Assembly: GCA_030374765.1 (NCBI GenBank) | Contig: JARGXX010000099.1 | Location: 806,001-870,000, forward strand | Direction: 5' to 3' | Source of the DNA: Agarophyton chilense | Lineage: Eukaryota; Rhodophyta; Florideophyceae; Gracilariales; Gracilariaceae | Length of the DNA: 64,000 nt | Shown here: positions 29,690-40,499 of the stretch, piece by piece | Position numbering within the stretch: the first letter of the stretch is position 1 | Layout: each line of letters opens with the position of its first letter | Notes under the pieces: generated by a model | The model's database searches: none | Told to the model about the DNA's origin: nothing | Seen by the model: only the letters and a program-made list of their open reading frames with translations | Made by a program: the position numbers and the translations under genes

Positions 29690-31637
29690 TCAAAAAGGCC
29701 CGGAACCAGTACCAAGATGGTTCGGAATGTGGGACCTCCAGCCCCCTCTAGACCAAAAGGGAGCAGAATCCTGAGGCGCCGGAGGTAACGGCGGCAGAGC
29801 GGAGGAGATACCGGAGGAGAAAGCAGCAGTAGGAAACCACTGAGAGCCAGGTATAGGCATCGGCTCTTTACCCAAAGGGTAATTGCTGGCGGAAGACAAG
29901 AAAGAACCATCAGTGGTGCCAATGAGGGGATCGCTCGAGGTATAAGCTCGTTCCACGATGGTGCTGAAATCGGCGACGTAATGTGTGGCCGCCTGGTACA
30001 TCCTGGTCTGGAACCGATTATGGAAGGCAACAGCCTGGTTGATAGCGGCGATATAGTCCGCGTATCGGGGGATGAGCTGCTCCAAGAGCGCGAGAGATTC
30101 TTGAAGGGAGCGCGGACCAAGACGGTTCAGACGAGAGACGTAAACGCGCTGAATCCGCATGAGCGCACCACTAAAAGCAGTAGCTGTAAGAGGCTCACCA
30201 CTGACAGCAGTCGTAGGATTCACCATGAGGGACGGCGAAGGTCCAGCAGAAGGAGCAGGAACCGAACGGGGAACGCGGATACAAGAAAGGCCAGCGGAAC
30301 CAACAGGGGCGGCGGTAGCGGAGACGAGGTAAATACCTTCCAAAGTCTCCACATAATGGGTAAAAGGGCGGAGGGGACCCACCAATGGGCTCCTCGCCTG
30401 GTAATACCCGGTTCGCCTCACTAGGGATGGCTAGCTGCTGGAAGTCCCAAACTTCCAAACATTGGTCATCCTTCCACGGATGCGACAGAGACCCCTCCAG
30501 GTCAGTCTCCAGCTGGGCAAAGCTGTATTCTGTACGAAGGAGAAATTCATTTACACCAATTTGGAGGACAAGATCCATGGTGGAGCGAGGAATCCGGAAG
30601 ATTCGACCAACACGTGAGAAACCGTAGTTGGTAATCTGAGGGTTGCAGCAACGGCTGTCCCAGGTGATACCGTCGCCGGAAGCCTTAACAGCGAGAAGGG
30701 CCACTAGAACGCCCCACTCCGCGAGAGCCACAGACCAAATGGTATAATAGTACCCCTCGCTTCGGTCGCAATGGCTGCCAAAGTGTGCCAGCACGGGGAA
30801 CAGTCGGGACGTATAACTATTACGGTACCTCGTAGTCCTCCCACCAGTCGGGACAGGTAATATACCGTTTGCAGCGATTCTAATTCGTTTATGAATGAAC
30901 TCCGTGTTATGGAAACCATGCATTGTACGGACGAGAATATTCCGACAGCGGATCCGGGCCTCGGTGGCAGCTTACTCGCACCAACGGTCAAAAGCCAAGC
31001 TGTGAATGGTATCGAAGGGTGTGATAAACATCGCCATTTTCGAGTCAAGCTTTAGCCCCTTCGTCGACGGATGGATACGGTTAAACAGTCCCACCAGGTT
31101 GGGGAAGTAGAAGAACTCGTCCTTACACCGCAGATACGGTAGGTCGCTCGTGATGGTGTTAAATATGAAAACCCGAAACGGGAAATGTTGCTGACGCTTC
31201 TGAAAGCAAGCCAGTCTTCCGGGACGGGACCTACCCTCCCTGGACCGCATCGGTGGAGCTAGTTGCACGGCGCAATGACGGTGACTGTCACAACGATTCC
31301 ATGAAGTATAACCAGGAAGGGTGGGATGGTTGTACAGCAAACCCAACCAGGCGGTGTTGATCGGGACCGGGCAAAAGGTGGCTTATAGTTGTAGTGCGTT
31401 GAGCTCCTTCATGAGCAAACAAAAAGGGTTTAGGGTTGAAAGCGGTGTGCTGAACAAATACGGATCGTAATGCCCAGACCCCAGTGGAACCCCGAATGAC
31501 GCACCAAGGATGGGGGATGACCAGGAAACCGGAGCGGTAACGGCCTGACAACGACCACGACCCTGAGAGGGGGAACTGGTCCAAGGCTTCGAGATACCAC
31601 GGCTGCGGCTCGAACCTCGGGAACCCTTATCAGACAT
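29690..31637 (-). pseudogene. Antisense gene in the 3' region of element A, product unknown
   Basis: Opposite strand to A's gag-pol, between the chromodomain and the 3' LTR. ATG at 31637 in the context GCCACCATGT. The frame runs to 30195 with only two stops (31383, 30972) in about 480 codons. Near 30400 coding character passes to another frame, open from 30421 to 29690. Together this suggests one ancestral protein of roughly 650 residues. Seen: a Ser/Arg-rich start (MSDKGSRGSSRSRGISK); a hydrophobic-aromatic middle (KDEFFYFPNLVGLFNRIHP, KMAMFITPFDTIHSLAF, YYYTIWSVALAEWGVLVALL); a Pro/Ala/Ser-rich stretch; a helical segment (SLQESLALLEQLIPRYADYI); a Pro-rich tail. No family recognised. It has far fewer lesions than A's pol. 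Plus-strand open frames here are its shadows. Confidence 0.5.
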
Positions 31638-32367
31638 GGTGGCCAACAGGGATGTAGAGGCATACCGGCGCGGTATTTCATCAGCGCCAAGGTCTTTGTA
31701 CCCATCGACGGTAGGCTCTCGCGCCCGATGCCACCCGTATTGATCGTGCAATGTGTCCTCAGAGGTGCTCGAATTCTCCGCGGACTACGCGGAAAAGAAC
31801 CGAAGGGGCCCCAATGACAAGGAAAACGCACCCGTGATCGGGTTTGACACATGGCGAAAGCCATCACCGTGTTTGGTTGATCCTTCGGCGGACCTGTGAC
31901 TTCGACAACGAGGTTTCAGGGGGTCCACTTGCATCGGGACGAAGTGCAATCCAGCCAATATGGGACGAGAAGGGAAAAGAAAGAAGGAGGGAAGGAAGGA
32001 AAATAGAAGCGATGAAACCGGAAAGATCTGGCGCGAAGAAGGAAAAGAAGCGGAGAAGACACCGATGAGGTATCTTCGCGCACTCGAAACTCGCAACGAA
32101 GAATGCCACAAAACTGACTGGTACACGAATTCCCGACCAGTCTGGGCAGCTCTAAAGGGAAGCTTATTTGCTAAGCCGTTACGAACGACCACGGGGGATA
32201 AAGCTCAAATGCGACGACGGTGGTTAAAACCGTTCGGCTCACCGCGCGGTGTTACCAAGCGGTATAGTGCATCCTGCACTGGCGACTACTGCACCAAAAC
32301 ACACCGCACCGGCGAACGCTTCACCAAGGAACAGCCACGGGGCGAGGCTGTCGCGAGGAGGGGGATC

Positions 32368-32894
32368 TGTAGTATAGTGAGCTTCACCAAGGAAGTAATG
32401 ATGCCACGTGTTGGACCTGGATGGTTGCCGACATGAGCCGTGTACTACAGTGGTTGACTTTGCATTTAGTTTAGCTTTTCGCTAATCTAGCATTTAGGGA
32501 GGCGCACGTCAAGTGCACGTCCCGGTGGCCACGTGGCGAAGAGCACCACCGTAGGTCAAGTGGCCCGTGAGATATATATTGTCACCAAGCATGACCACCC
32601 TCATCACTATCGAAAAGCTAGGCACCTGTTAGACTCCTTTTACCCGTTTTGGTTTCTACAGTCGAACATAGAGGCAAGTCTAGTGTCCTTATTGTCTTCC
32701 GGACCGCGTGCACTGTGCATCACCGTGTACCAACGTGGTCTCAGTACGCCCGCCGTTTCTGTTACACCCTTCAGTGCCTGGTGCTGCCAAACCATATAGG
32801 TATCCTCAATCTCCTCCTCCTATGTGGAGCCCATCGCTTGCTCCCTAGAACCATCAGTTCCGACACCCGCTCCTTACCGTTTGGATTTATGCCA
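32368..32894 (+). repeat. Element A 3' LTR
   Basis: 527 bp from TGTAGTATAGTGAGC to ...TTATGCCA, preceded by the polypurine tract GAGGAGGGGGATC. Its divergence from the 5' LTR is high, roughly a quarter by eye, including indels. Confidence 0.8.
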
Positions 32895-33269
32895 CATCAC
32901 TCAACCTCTGGACGTCACGACCCTTAACTCCCAGAAGTCCTTATTACAACAGGAACTGCCCAGCGCAACACGGCAGAAGTCAAAACAAAGTGCAGTCGAT
33001 TTTGGTCAGTGTATCCACAACACCTACTCACGCTCGCAAACAGCGACCAACATTCGTTCTGGGTTCTTAAATACTGGCACTCCTCGCCACGTTGCCACCA
33101 GGACGTGCACTTGAGGTGCGCCTTTTTATCTACTTACTCTTATCCACCAAACTAGCGAAAAGCTAAACTAATTGCTGTATAAACTACTGTACTATACAGC
33201 GCATACCCGCAACCATCCAGGCCCATCACGTGGCATAGATAATTAATAGGTGTAGCTCACTATACTACA
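32895..33269 (-). repeat. Solo LTR E, 5' portion
   Basis: Read on the minus strand it starts TGTAGTATAGTGAGCTACACC and shares GATGG, GTTTAGCTTTTCGCTA and GCGCAC.TCAAGTGCACGTC blocks with A's LTRs, then diverges. It continues into 8538-8427 once element A is removed (total about 487 bp). It is followed by GAAATTG (33270-33276), the duplicate of 8420-8426. Confidence 0.7.
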
Positions 33270-33750
33270 GAAATTGAGAAAACGGCATTCATCACGAAGT
33301 GAGGCCCATTTGAGTACTTGGTAAGACCAATGAGACTTTTCAATGCTGATGTGACGTTTAAGTTTCTAATAAACGGTATTCTACATGATTACATTGATCA
33401 TTTTCTCGTTGTTTACATCGATGATAATTCATCTATAATCAAACGTGCGAGGAGCATCTTGCGCATCCGGGCTTTCCAGGAACGCCTTCTTCGCCATAAG
33501 AAATATGTGTTCTCTAAGAAATGCTCCTTTACGACCACCAAGACAAAATTTCTTGGATTGGAGCTAAGACGCGAAAGCTCATCAGTGCATCCCCGTAAGA
33601 ATGATGTAATTAAGAACTGGCCGCCCCCTATCAAATTTACAGAGGTTTGTAGTTTCTTAGGCCTTGTACAGTTCTTTCGGCGTCTAATTCTCCGGTTCTC
33701 GTTGAGAGCAGAGCATCTCACGAGCCTCACTAGTTAGGGCTCCGGCAAAA
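33270..33750 (+). pseudogene. Element D reverse transcriptase, part 2 (palm/thumb)
   Basis: EIEKTAFITK, a stop (33299), then GPFEYLVRPMRLFN, DVTFKFLINGILHDYIDHFL, VVYIDDNSSIIKRA (catalytic YIDD intact), KKCSFTTTKTKFLGLELRRE and TEVCSFLGLVQFFRRLI. This is the continuation of the RT at 7960-8426, starting at the exact next residues. It stops at 33735 within the connection domain, 36 bases before element C. RNase H is missing. Confidence 0.85.
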
Positions 33751-33771
33751 GAGATTAGAGTGAGGAGTCCG

Positions 33772-34111
33772 TAGCGCACAGCTTCCCTGGTTGGTTCTAG
33801 GATGCTTGACCTGACCGTATGTGAAATTGCATCAGGTATTTACTATACGGAATGTATTGTTTACCTTCCACGCGAGACGTGTGGTGGATAAGATCCGATT
33901 GTTCGTGGCGAACTAAGATCGACCTGATTGACTAGTCAGATATATACATGTGGACAGATGTGAAACGCGTCTTGCGTAGAGCGACTCTGCGCAAGAGATG
34001 CGGAACTCCGGCTGATCTGCCAGTGGTGAGCTGATCCTTAGATTTTGGGGCGACCTCAAAAAATAAAAGCAGTGTCCTCTGGGAGAGAGACTATCCCCCA
34101 GCAAGACGACA
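33772..34111 (+). repeat. Element C 5' LTR
   Basis: 340 bp. Contains CCACGCGAGACGTGTGGTGG, also present in the 3' copy, which can form a short hairpin around CCAC..GTGG. Confidence 0.85.
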
Positions 34112-34317
34112 TCGCCACCGAACTACCCCCTCTGTCTCTATCCATAACCTCTTTGAAACCCTCTCACTCTATTCTGACTGTGAGGTTTTCGACCTGCTCG
34201 GCCTGAATTCTTGCGTTTTGTACCGCTCCCCTGCTCGCACACCCCACGAGGTGTCCTAGTAATTACTTGCCCGGGTGTCTTTGCGGTCTTGAGTGGTTTA
34301 GTATTATAATTCTCAAG

Positions 34318-35310
34318 ATGGCACCGAAGAGTACACGAGCTAATATTGTCCGGCAGACGATTTTCGAGACATTTGGAGGCCCCACGCCTGAATGGGACTT
34401 CAACGGAAGACTTTGTTGAGTTCAAGCGGAAGAGAGAAATTTATGAACGTCGTGGTCATGAAAAAGGAACTGAACAAGGGATGACCATACTGAAGACGAG
34501 CTACATCAGCTCGATCCACAGGTTGGGACTGGAGTTGTTCGTCTTAGCCGAGTGGGTTCCTGTTGGCAACGTCGACCTGACCACCGACGATCATTTGAAG
34601 ACTTGTGTCAAGGGAAAGGCACGTATCAACCCTAAAGATTCCGACCTAGATCAGGTCGAAAAGGGTATCCAGAGCGTCAGGATGGATAAGTATTTAAAGA
34701 GTTTGGAGTTACAAATATGGAATCTTGGACTTCAGTACAGCCAGAAGCTGGAGGGTTTGGGTTATTCTAGATTTAATGAAGCCCACCCTAAGCTTTTTAT
34801 TTGTCATGTACTTTAGCGTATGAGTCATCTGCAACTTCGGAAGAGAATGAGTTTAAGTATCAGGTTGAAAAAGGACAAGCTGAACGAAGACTATCAAGCA
34901 TTCATGCGACAAGCTGCCGCCGAGGCGAATACTCTTGACCGACTGGACGCCGCAAGTGCATTCGAGGATAACAAATCGGTCTCAGATAAGGAACTGTAGC
35001 CGTTGTCGAAGGAATAAGGTCGCCGTCGAAAGGACAAAGGTCGAAGGTCTTGAGGGACCAAGAAGAAGGCAGAGTCCGATCGCACCGACAAGTCGAAGGC
35101 CAGAGAATTGCCCACTGCCTCTGCTGCCAGCGAATCGAAAAAACGCTGCAGACCTGATTGTCTGAACCCAAAGTGTAGTAAGAAGCTCTTTGTTGCTGAC
35201 TGTAAGATAAATAGTGATGAGGAAGCTCGGAAGTCACTTGCAGACTATCGGGCTGCCAAGAGAGCGAGAAAGGAAGGAGATCTCAAGAAGTTGACCAATC
35301 GGAATGAACG
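34318..35310 (+). pseudogene. Element C gag, decayed
   Basis: ATG at 34318 (MAPKSTRANIVRQTIFETFG); a frameshift near 34385 moves coding to the frame with RLNGTSTEDFVEFKRKREIY, ISSIHRLGLELFVLAEWVP, IQSVRMDKYLKSLELQIWN, LQYSQKLEGLGYS. Stop at 34814, then RMSHLQLRKRMSLSIRLKKD and a segment with more stops (34998 on), then CRPDCLNPKCSKKLFVADC, a Cys-rich knuckle-like element. The layout (a long helical gag with KRE-YER, RM, KRM blocks) differs from the gags of D, F and A. Coat protein of the particle; dead. Confidence 0.6.
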
Positions 35311-35319
35311 GCCTGATCG

Positions 35320-35600
35320 TGAAGACAACTCTTCCTTATTTTATGGCACATTTTTTGAGGGACGAGTCAAAGCTTCACTACTAGCAGATCAAGGCTCTGA
35401 TGCAAACATTCTTCCTCCTCACATACTGGAAGAAATGTTGAAGATGGATTAAAGTTTCAAGCCTGTAAGGATAAACTGCGTTCGCGAGTATGGAATGGTG
35501 GGCAAGAGCGCAGCGCCCTTAAAATTCAGTCATCGAGTCACTGCTACTGTCAAGCTGCACATGCGACATTGCCCCACCCTTTGTCTACGAAGGGTCTACT
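35320..35600 (+). pseudogene. Element C aspartic protease remnant
   Basis: FEGRVKASLLADQGSDANIL (frame to a stop at 35450) has the position and pattern of a retropepsin active site but reads Asp-Gln-Gly instead of Asp-Ser/Thr-Gly. The following 150 bases, collinear but with stops, look like the rest of the domain. Confidence 0.5.
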
Positions 35601-35879
35601 AAATAATCAGTGACCAGCCCGCTGGCCTAATGATACTTAAGTAGACATATCCTCCATGCACTAGGACTGGATAACCGCGTACTGCTTACTGCGGCAAGCG
35701 ACAGGTTCAATTGTCAGGTCGATGTACCCTACCTGCTGACTAAAAAAAGAGAAAGTCATGATGCCCCAGATAAAACTCCACAGAGCCTACTCCGAGCACG
35801 AGACGTGTCATTCGGAAGCCTCTTTCATAGCCAAGGTGAGAACAAAGATGACCTGGATGATTCGTAGACCTATATAGAC

Positions 35880-36802
35880 CTCGGTGTGGATGATCCCGTT
35901 GAATTGGACCGTGCGTTGAACGATCGAGTAGACCAAGCTCGACCGAACGGAATTTCCGAATCAGGTTTTCATAAGCTGACCAATTTGTTCCACTCGTACA
36001 AGTCGATTTTAGAATAAGGCTGGGCAAAACCTTACAATCCAAGGTTGAACATATGAGGGTGCGATTAGAACCTGATCGCAAACCAATCTGCGTCAAGGCG
36101 CGAAGATATTCTCCCAAACACCGAGCGTTCATGGAGAAGTATGCAAACAAGCTGCTGGAGATGGAATTTGCTTGGGTAATGCCGACTGCAGCCTGGCAAG
36201 CTGCTCCTTTGATCATCCCTAAAGCAGGATCGAAGGCGAAATTCAGGATGGCTATTGACCTGAGCCCGGTCAAGGCAGCCACTATCAAAGAGTCGTGGCC
36301 GATGCCAAATTTCGACGCCGAGCTGATGGACTTTCAAGGAAGCCAATGCTTCGCAAGTTGAGATATTTTATATACCTATTGGCACATTCCTTTTCATCCT
36401 AATTCCTACAGCGCTTGTTGGATTGTCACACCTAAGGTCGTTATAGCGTCGGAGCGAGTCTTACCTGGACTGGCCAATGCTGCAACCTTCTTTAGAGCTC
36501 CGTCGAGCAGCTGTTCAGTGAGTTGCCAGCTAACCTGAAATCATGGATCGATTATTTCAGCGCTCACGCCATAACTGAAGACGACCTGATCCTTCTCTTT
36601 GCGAGATTTTTCCAGATATGCCAGGACAAACGCTTTTATTTGTCTGCAATCAAGTCAGTGTTCTTTATAAAGAGCATCAAGTGGTGTGGAAGAATTATTT
36701 CGAGTGACGGATACCCGTTCGACCCAACGCGCATTAGCACATTGCGCGCTATGGGTGAACCAAGAACCGCTGCTGAACTCGGCAAGTTCATCAATTGCTG
36801 TC
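35880..36802 (+). pseudogene. Element C reverse transcriptase, N-terminal portion up to element B
   Basis: MRVRLEPDRKPICVKARRYS, FMEKYANKLLEMEFAWVMPT, WQAAPLIIPKAGSKAKFRMA (IDLSPV), ESWPMPNFDAELMDFQGSQC, then frameshifts; SWIDYFSAHAITEDDLILLF at about 36541-36600 is the catalytic region, with Tyr where the second Asp of W-[IL]-D-D-F is expected. The frame ends at ELGKFINCC (36802), exactly where element B begins. The codons after B (45018 on) continue the same connection domain. Confidence 0.8.
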
Positions 36803-37249
36803 TGTGAAGGAGCGAGGATAACTATTGAGCCCTGTAAGCCGCTGGGCCCGGAAGGATCTGACAGGCGACATGTGGACGGGTCGACCTCAGGTGGCCTCAT
36901 GTAGATTATTAATTTTTTTTAATTAGTGTAATAGATTAGCATAACAGTGCCAGGGAGATCCCAGCGCCTCGCCAGTACTATTTAGTTGGCTCGAGTGACG
37001 CCTCTCCCTTACAGTAAGATAGGAACCGTTAGGACACTAAATAACCCTCTTTGGTATATTAGTTCCACTCTTTGGTGTTCAAGACATCGTTTCCGTAGCT
37101 CCGACCTGTAGCACTACGCAGTAAACGCCAGCCCATTGCACCAAGTACTCTGAGAGTGCCGCCGTCAAGGATTCGAACCTTAGGACCCGCTCTACCACTC
37201 TATCACCGGTCGAGACCCGTACGCTGACCCAACCCGTCATTGCGTTACA
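36803..37249 (+). repeat. Element B 5' LTR
   Basis: 447 bp, TGTGAAGG to GCGTTACA. Contains on the minus strand a tRNA T-arm-like AAGGTTCGAATCCTT (37173-37187 region). Confidence 0.95.
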
Positions 37250-37252
37250 TTT

Positions 37253-37269
37253 TGGTCTCCCGACTTAGA
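37253..37269 (+). other. Element B primer-binding site
   Basis: TGGTCTCCCGACTTAGA three bases inside the 5' LTR, differing at two positions from element A's site. Confidence 0.55.
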
Positions 37270-37374
37270 AACCTCAAGGAATAATTGAACAGACCACTGG
37301 AACGAAGAATTTTCCGGATTCTAACCTTTGGTTGAATTTCCCAATAGACCAGAAGTACAGAAGCAACCGCCATT

Positions 37375-39588
37375 ATGATTGCAGGAACCACACCCAACCG
37401 ACGAGACCATAGGACTCCTACGGCAGGACGAAGTGCGACTACGACGCCGGCGATATCGCCTGACCCTCTGGTTGATACCGCTAGCGACCGCAAAAGCACG
37501 AGGAGCCAGCCGCAAGAAGTACTGACCACACTGGATAACCCTGAAAGGATTCGCCGAGAACCCACGGTGGCAGCGCATTTACGAGAACGCCTCACCAGGG
37601 CCACCTCTAGGCCAGGAACACCTCAAGGAGAAACCCACCAGACCGAAGAAATTCGAGAAAACATGCCCCCAGGGCTTGCCGACCTTCTCTGGCTCCGTCT
37701 CCGTGAGCTCTGCTCACCCCACGTGGATTCCATTATAGACGTGCGACTGGCTACGGCGATCGCTGACCATACGCATTACCTTATCGGGCGAATCGTCCGT
37801 AAGGTATTGGAGTCTGACTAATTCATAGACTCTCTCCTACAGGCCTTTCAAGGAGCCGTCACCCGCCAGGCGGGCAACTTGGTCCCTAGGACCACTCCAC
37901 CACCAATTAACCATCCGGTCTCCATATGCCAACCCCCTACCAAACCCCCAGGACTGGCGGCATTATCCGCCCCTCGACGGGATTACAATCAGGAAAACCC
38001 CATGGTGGGACAATCTAGGAGCAGAAGAGAAGCTCCGCGTCTAGATGAGAGACAGGTTGCCCATCAAAAGAATCCAAAGGAGGAAGAAGCAAGGAGCAGA
38101 AGAGAAGCTCCCTATCTAGAAGAGAGACCGCTTGCCCCACCCGACGAATTATATGAGATACAGTGACTTCAGGGCTCCATGGGATCTGATAGAGAGATCG
38201 ATCCTTTAGGTCCCTATTCCGCTGGAAAGAAAAGAAGCAACCGCAGTAGAAAGAAGAACAGAAGGGATAAAAGAAGAGACCGTTCGGACACGAGTGATTC
38301 CGAGTCGGCCTCGACCGAAACGACCGAATCGGAAGTGAATGAGGCTGCCGTTCGAGGCCTCAGACCACTGACAACCACAAACGAAAATTTCCTTAAGGTT
38401 TTAGACTACCGGAATTACCGGCTGGCCGACAGGTCCGCGAAATATTCTGGTTCGGTGGCTCGCAGAATGGCCAAATGAGCCCAACAGATGCAACTAACCA
38501 TTACAGACAAGTTTTCGGGTTCCGATCCGATTGCTGTCCTTATGTTTCTCAGTTTGTTCCGTACGGCCTGCGATCAGAACGGTGTCCATGAGGGCGCCGC
38601 TCTGTACCTTTTCCAATTCTTCCTTACAGGACAAGCGCGTGACTGAGTGGTTTCGAATACATCTGGCACAACTGACCTCGTGGATGCTCAAGACCGTGAG
38701 CTCCTCAGGTCATACACCTAGGTTTTTTATTACCTCTTGGAAACCTACGCCACGGATGACGTCATAATGGATGCCCTCCAGGAAGTCATCTCTTTTAGGC
38801 AGAGCTCCAACTTGACCGAATCGGCTTTCACAGACGACCTATGGAAGAAGTCTTATTGATGTGGAAACTTGTTATCCGAAGGACGGCTTAAACCTCACTT
38901 CATCACGGGATTACTCCCTGCCATTCGGACACATGTGCGCGATTACCACACAAGAAACCCGCAATACTCCTGCCGAAGGCTCGTTACCTACGCTTAGGGT
39001 TATAGCAAAACCTACAGGACCTCCAGGCGCCACGCTGATATGACCAGAGGACATGCAACTCCATTGCGTAAACCCAACCAAGCTCATTCGGTTAGCTCCA
39101 TGGAGTCGGACATGGATGCTTCACTCCACAACGCCGATTCGGGAGACGTCCACGCGGTCAATTTCAGTGCTCCTCCGTCCGGGCCCCCATCAAATACCTC
39201 CCAGGGAACTACAGCGACCACTGGACCACCTACACCTAATTATTCTCCCTTTCCGCCCCACAAGGACGTTTTTGGTCGCTCTCCAAGGGCTTGCTTTCTC
39301 TGCCTATCACTGACCCAACCTTGTCAAGGTACGATGTATCTGCCTGAGGACTCACGTAAAAACCTCCTAGCCCTAAGGGAAGAGAGTTACCGGGTGCGGA
39401 GATCCGAAGGAATGTATAACATGCCACAGCAGCGAACCACAGGGACCCCTGGAAGCTCACGCTATGCCACGCCTCCGGACTCTCCGATCAAAGCCCCACA
39501 GGCCCACGCCATTGTAGAACCTACGGACGACGCCGTGGAAGATTTCTATCCTCAGGAAGAAACGGAAACCCCATCGGAAAACTCGTAG
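37375..39588 (+). pseudogene. Element B gag with several stops and frameshifts
   Basis: ATG at 37375 (MIAGTTPNRRDHRTPTAGRS). The same frame continues to 38478 with stops at 37819 and 38164: a Pro/Thr/Arg-rich N-terminus, a near-repeat of RSRREAPRLDER / RSRREAPYLEER, a basic run (KKRSNRSRKKNRRDKRRDR), then a Ser/Asp/Glu stretch. From 38478 the capsid follows with frame changes: ITDKFSGSDPIAVLMFLSLF, LLETYATDDVIMDALQEVIS, NLTESAFTDDLW, collinear with the gag of element I. The last frame 39040-39588 ends with ACFLCLSLTQPC, a knuckle that has lost its His/Cys spacing, and an acidic tail. Confidence 0.75.
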
Positions 39589-39639
39589 AGGGACGATTCG
39601 AGGCAAATCCTCGCTCTTTAAGCCCCTGCCTCAACCAAT

Positions 39640-40480
39640 TGGACGGTCATGAGCCAAAGAGCTCCTCACCTCCCAATACAAGCCACCCACAATGGACCAC
39701 TCAGGATGAACCACAATTGGAACACAATAACGACCCTGTCTGTATCCTCAGGAAAGAGAACTATAAAGTTTGAGCAACCGTAGGACTTCGTTCCAACAAC
39801 TCTCGAGTGACCACAGGTGTATTGGAAACAGGCGTTAGTCCCAACTTGTTCCATCGTAAGCTACTCCCACTCGGTTGGCAAGGTTTCGTTCAGGAAAGGA
39901 AGACCCCCAGGATTACCGATACATCATGTAGACCAATGGACATTTAAGGAATAATACCACTTTCCCTCCAAGTAGGACAATTCAAAGTCCGCACGTGGTT
40001 CCTTGTATGTCCTAACTTAGGCGCTGAGGTAATCCTAGGAACATCGTTTATCGATCGGTATATTAAGGCCATTTATCCAGGCCTTAAGAAAGTCACGTTT
40101 TACCGCGCACCTTCCATCTCGAAAACTGGTTCAACCCCAGGGCCCGAAGCTAACTGCAAACGGGCGGTTGTCTCCGAAAACACGAAGTCCAATAAGGTTC
40201 GCCTGTCAAAGGCCATAACGATACCGCCGATGACCCAAATCGCTGTATCGGTCCATTCCCAGTCCTCGGGTCTCGTAACGATTCAGAACCACCCGAAAAC
40301 GGTTCTGAAGCACCTTACCTTGATGGCCAATGGAGTAATGAACATCCACCCCAACAGGTCCCTCTTGGTCACAATCAGCAACTTCCGAAATAAATCCGTG
40401 CGGTTACCTAAAGGTACGGTGATTGGCATCACTCTACCTGCGCCCGTGGCCATCATGGAGGCCCAGATGGATAACCGTTA
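39640..40480 (+). pseudogene. Element B aspartic protease region
   Basis: VTTGVLETGVSPNLFHRKLL (about 39810-39870) is the active-site strand with Glu-Thr-Gly in place of Asp-Thr-Gly. Then VILGTSFIDRYIKAIYPGLK, and SSGLVTIQNHPKTVLKHLTL, MANGVMNIHPNRS, FRNKSVRLPKGTVIGITLPA (to 40479), the linker conserved in elements A and I. Confidence 0.75.
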
Positions 40481-40499
40481 AACGCGACCTCCCGACGAG

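Larger units (their letters stand above)
8539..32894 (+). mobile_element. Element A: degraded Ty3/gypsy element with an antisense gene
   Basis: Inserted into solo LTR E. The 5' LTR is split into 8539-8564 and 21808-22311 by element F; the 3' LTR is 32368-32894. Primer site at 22316, gag ~22594-24960 (split by solo LTR J), protease ~25380-26160, RT/RNase H ~26290-27780, integrase ~27890-28760, chromodomain ~29330-29490, then a 2.9 kb tail holding an opposite-strand gene, a polypurine tract (GAGGAGGGGGATC, 32355-32367) and the 3' LTR. About 10.4 kb without passengers. The LTRs differ by roughly a quarter, so it is old. I see no clear TSD (left gcagc, right catca). Confidence 0.8.

Noticed and set aside
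29981-30424. 147-codon plus-strand frame in the 3' region of element A
   Set aside because: Opposite-strand shadow of the antisense gene, which has a longer frame, a good start context and more natural composition.
31844-32436. Lys/Arg-rich plus-strand frames before the 3' LTR of element A
   Set aside because: Arise from a purine-rich tract leading to the polypurine tract; no domain.
37150-37200. tRNA gene in the B-family LTR
   Set aside because: Only a T-arm-like hairpin and B box are visible; no acceptor stem or anticodon arm could be folded by eye, so it is listed as a finding, not a gene.
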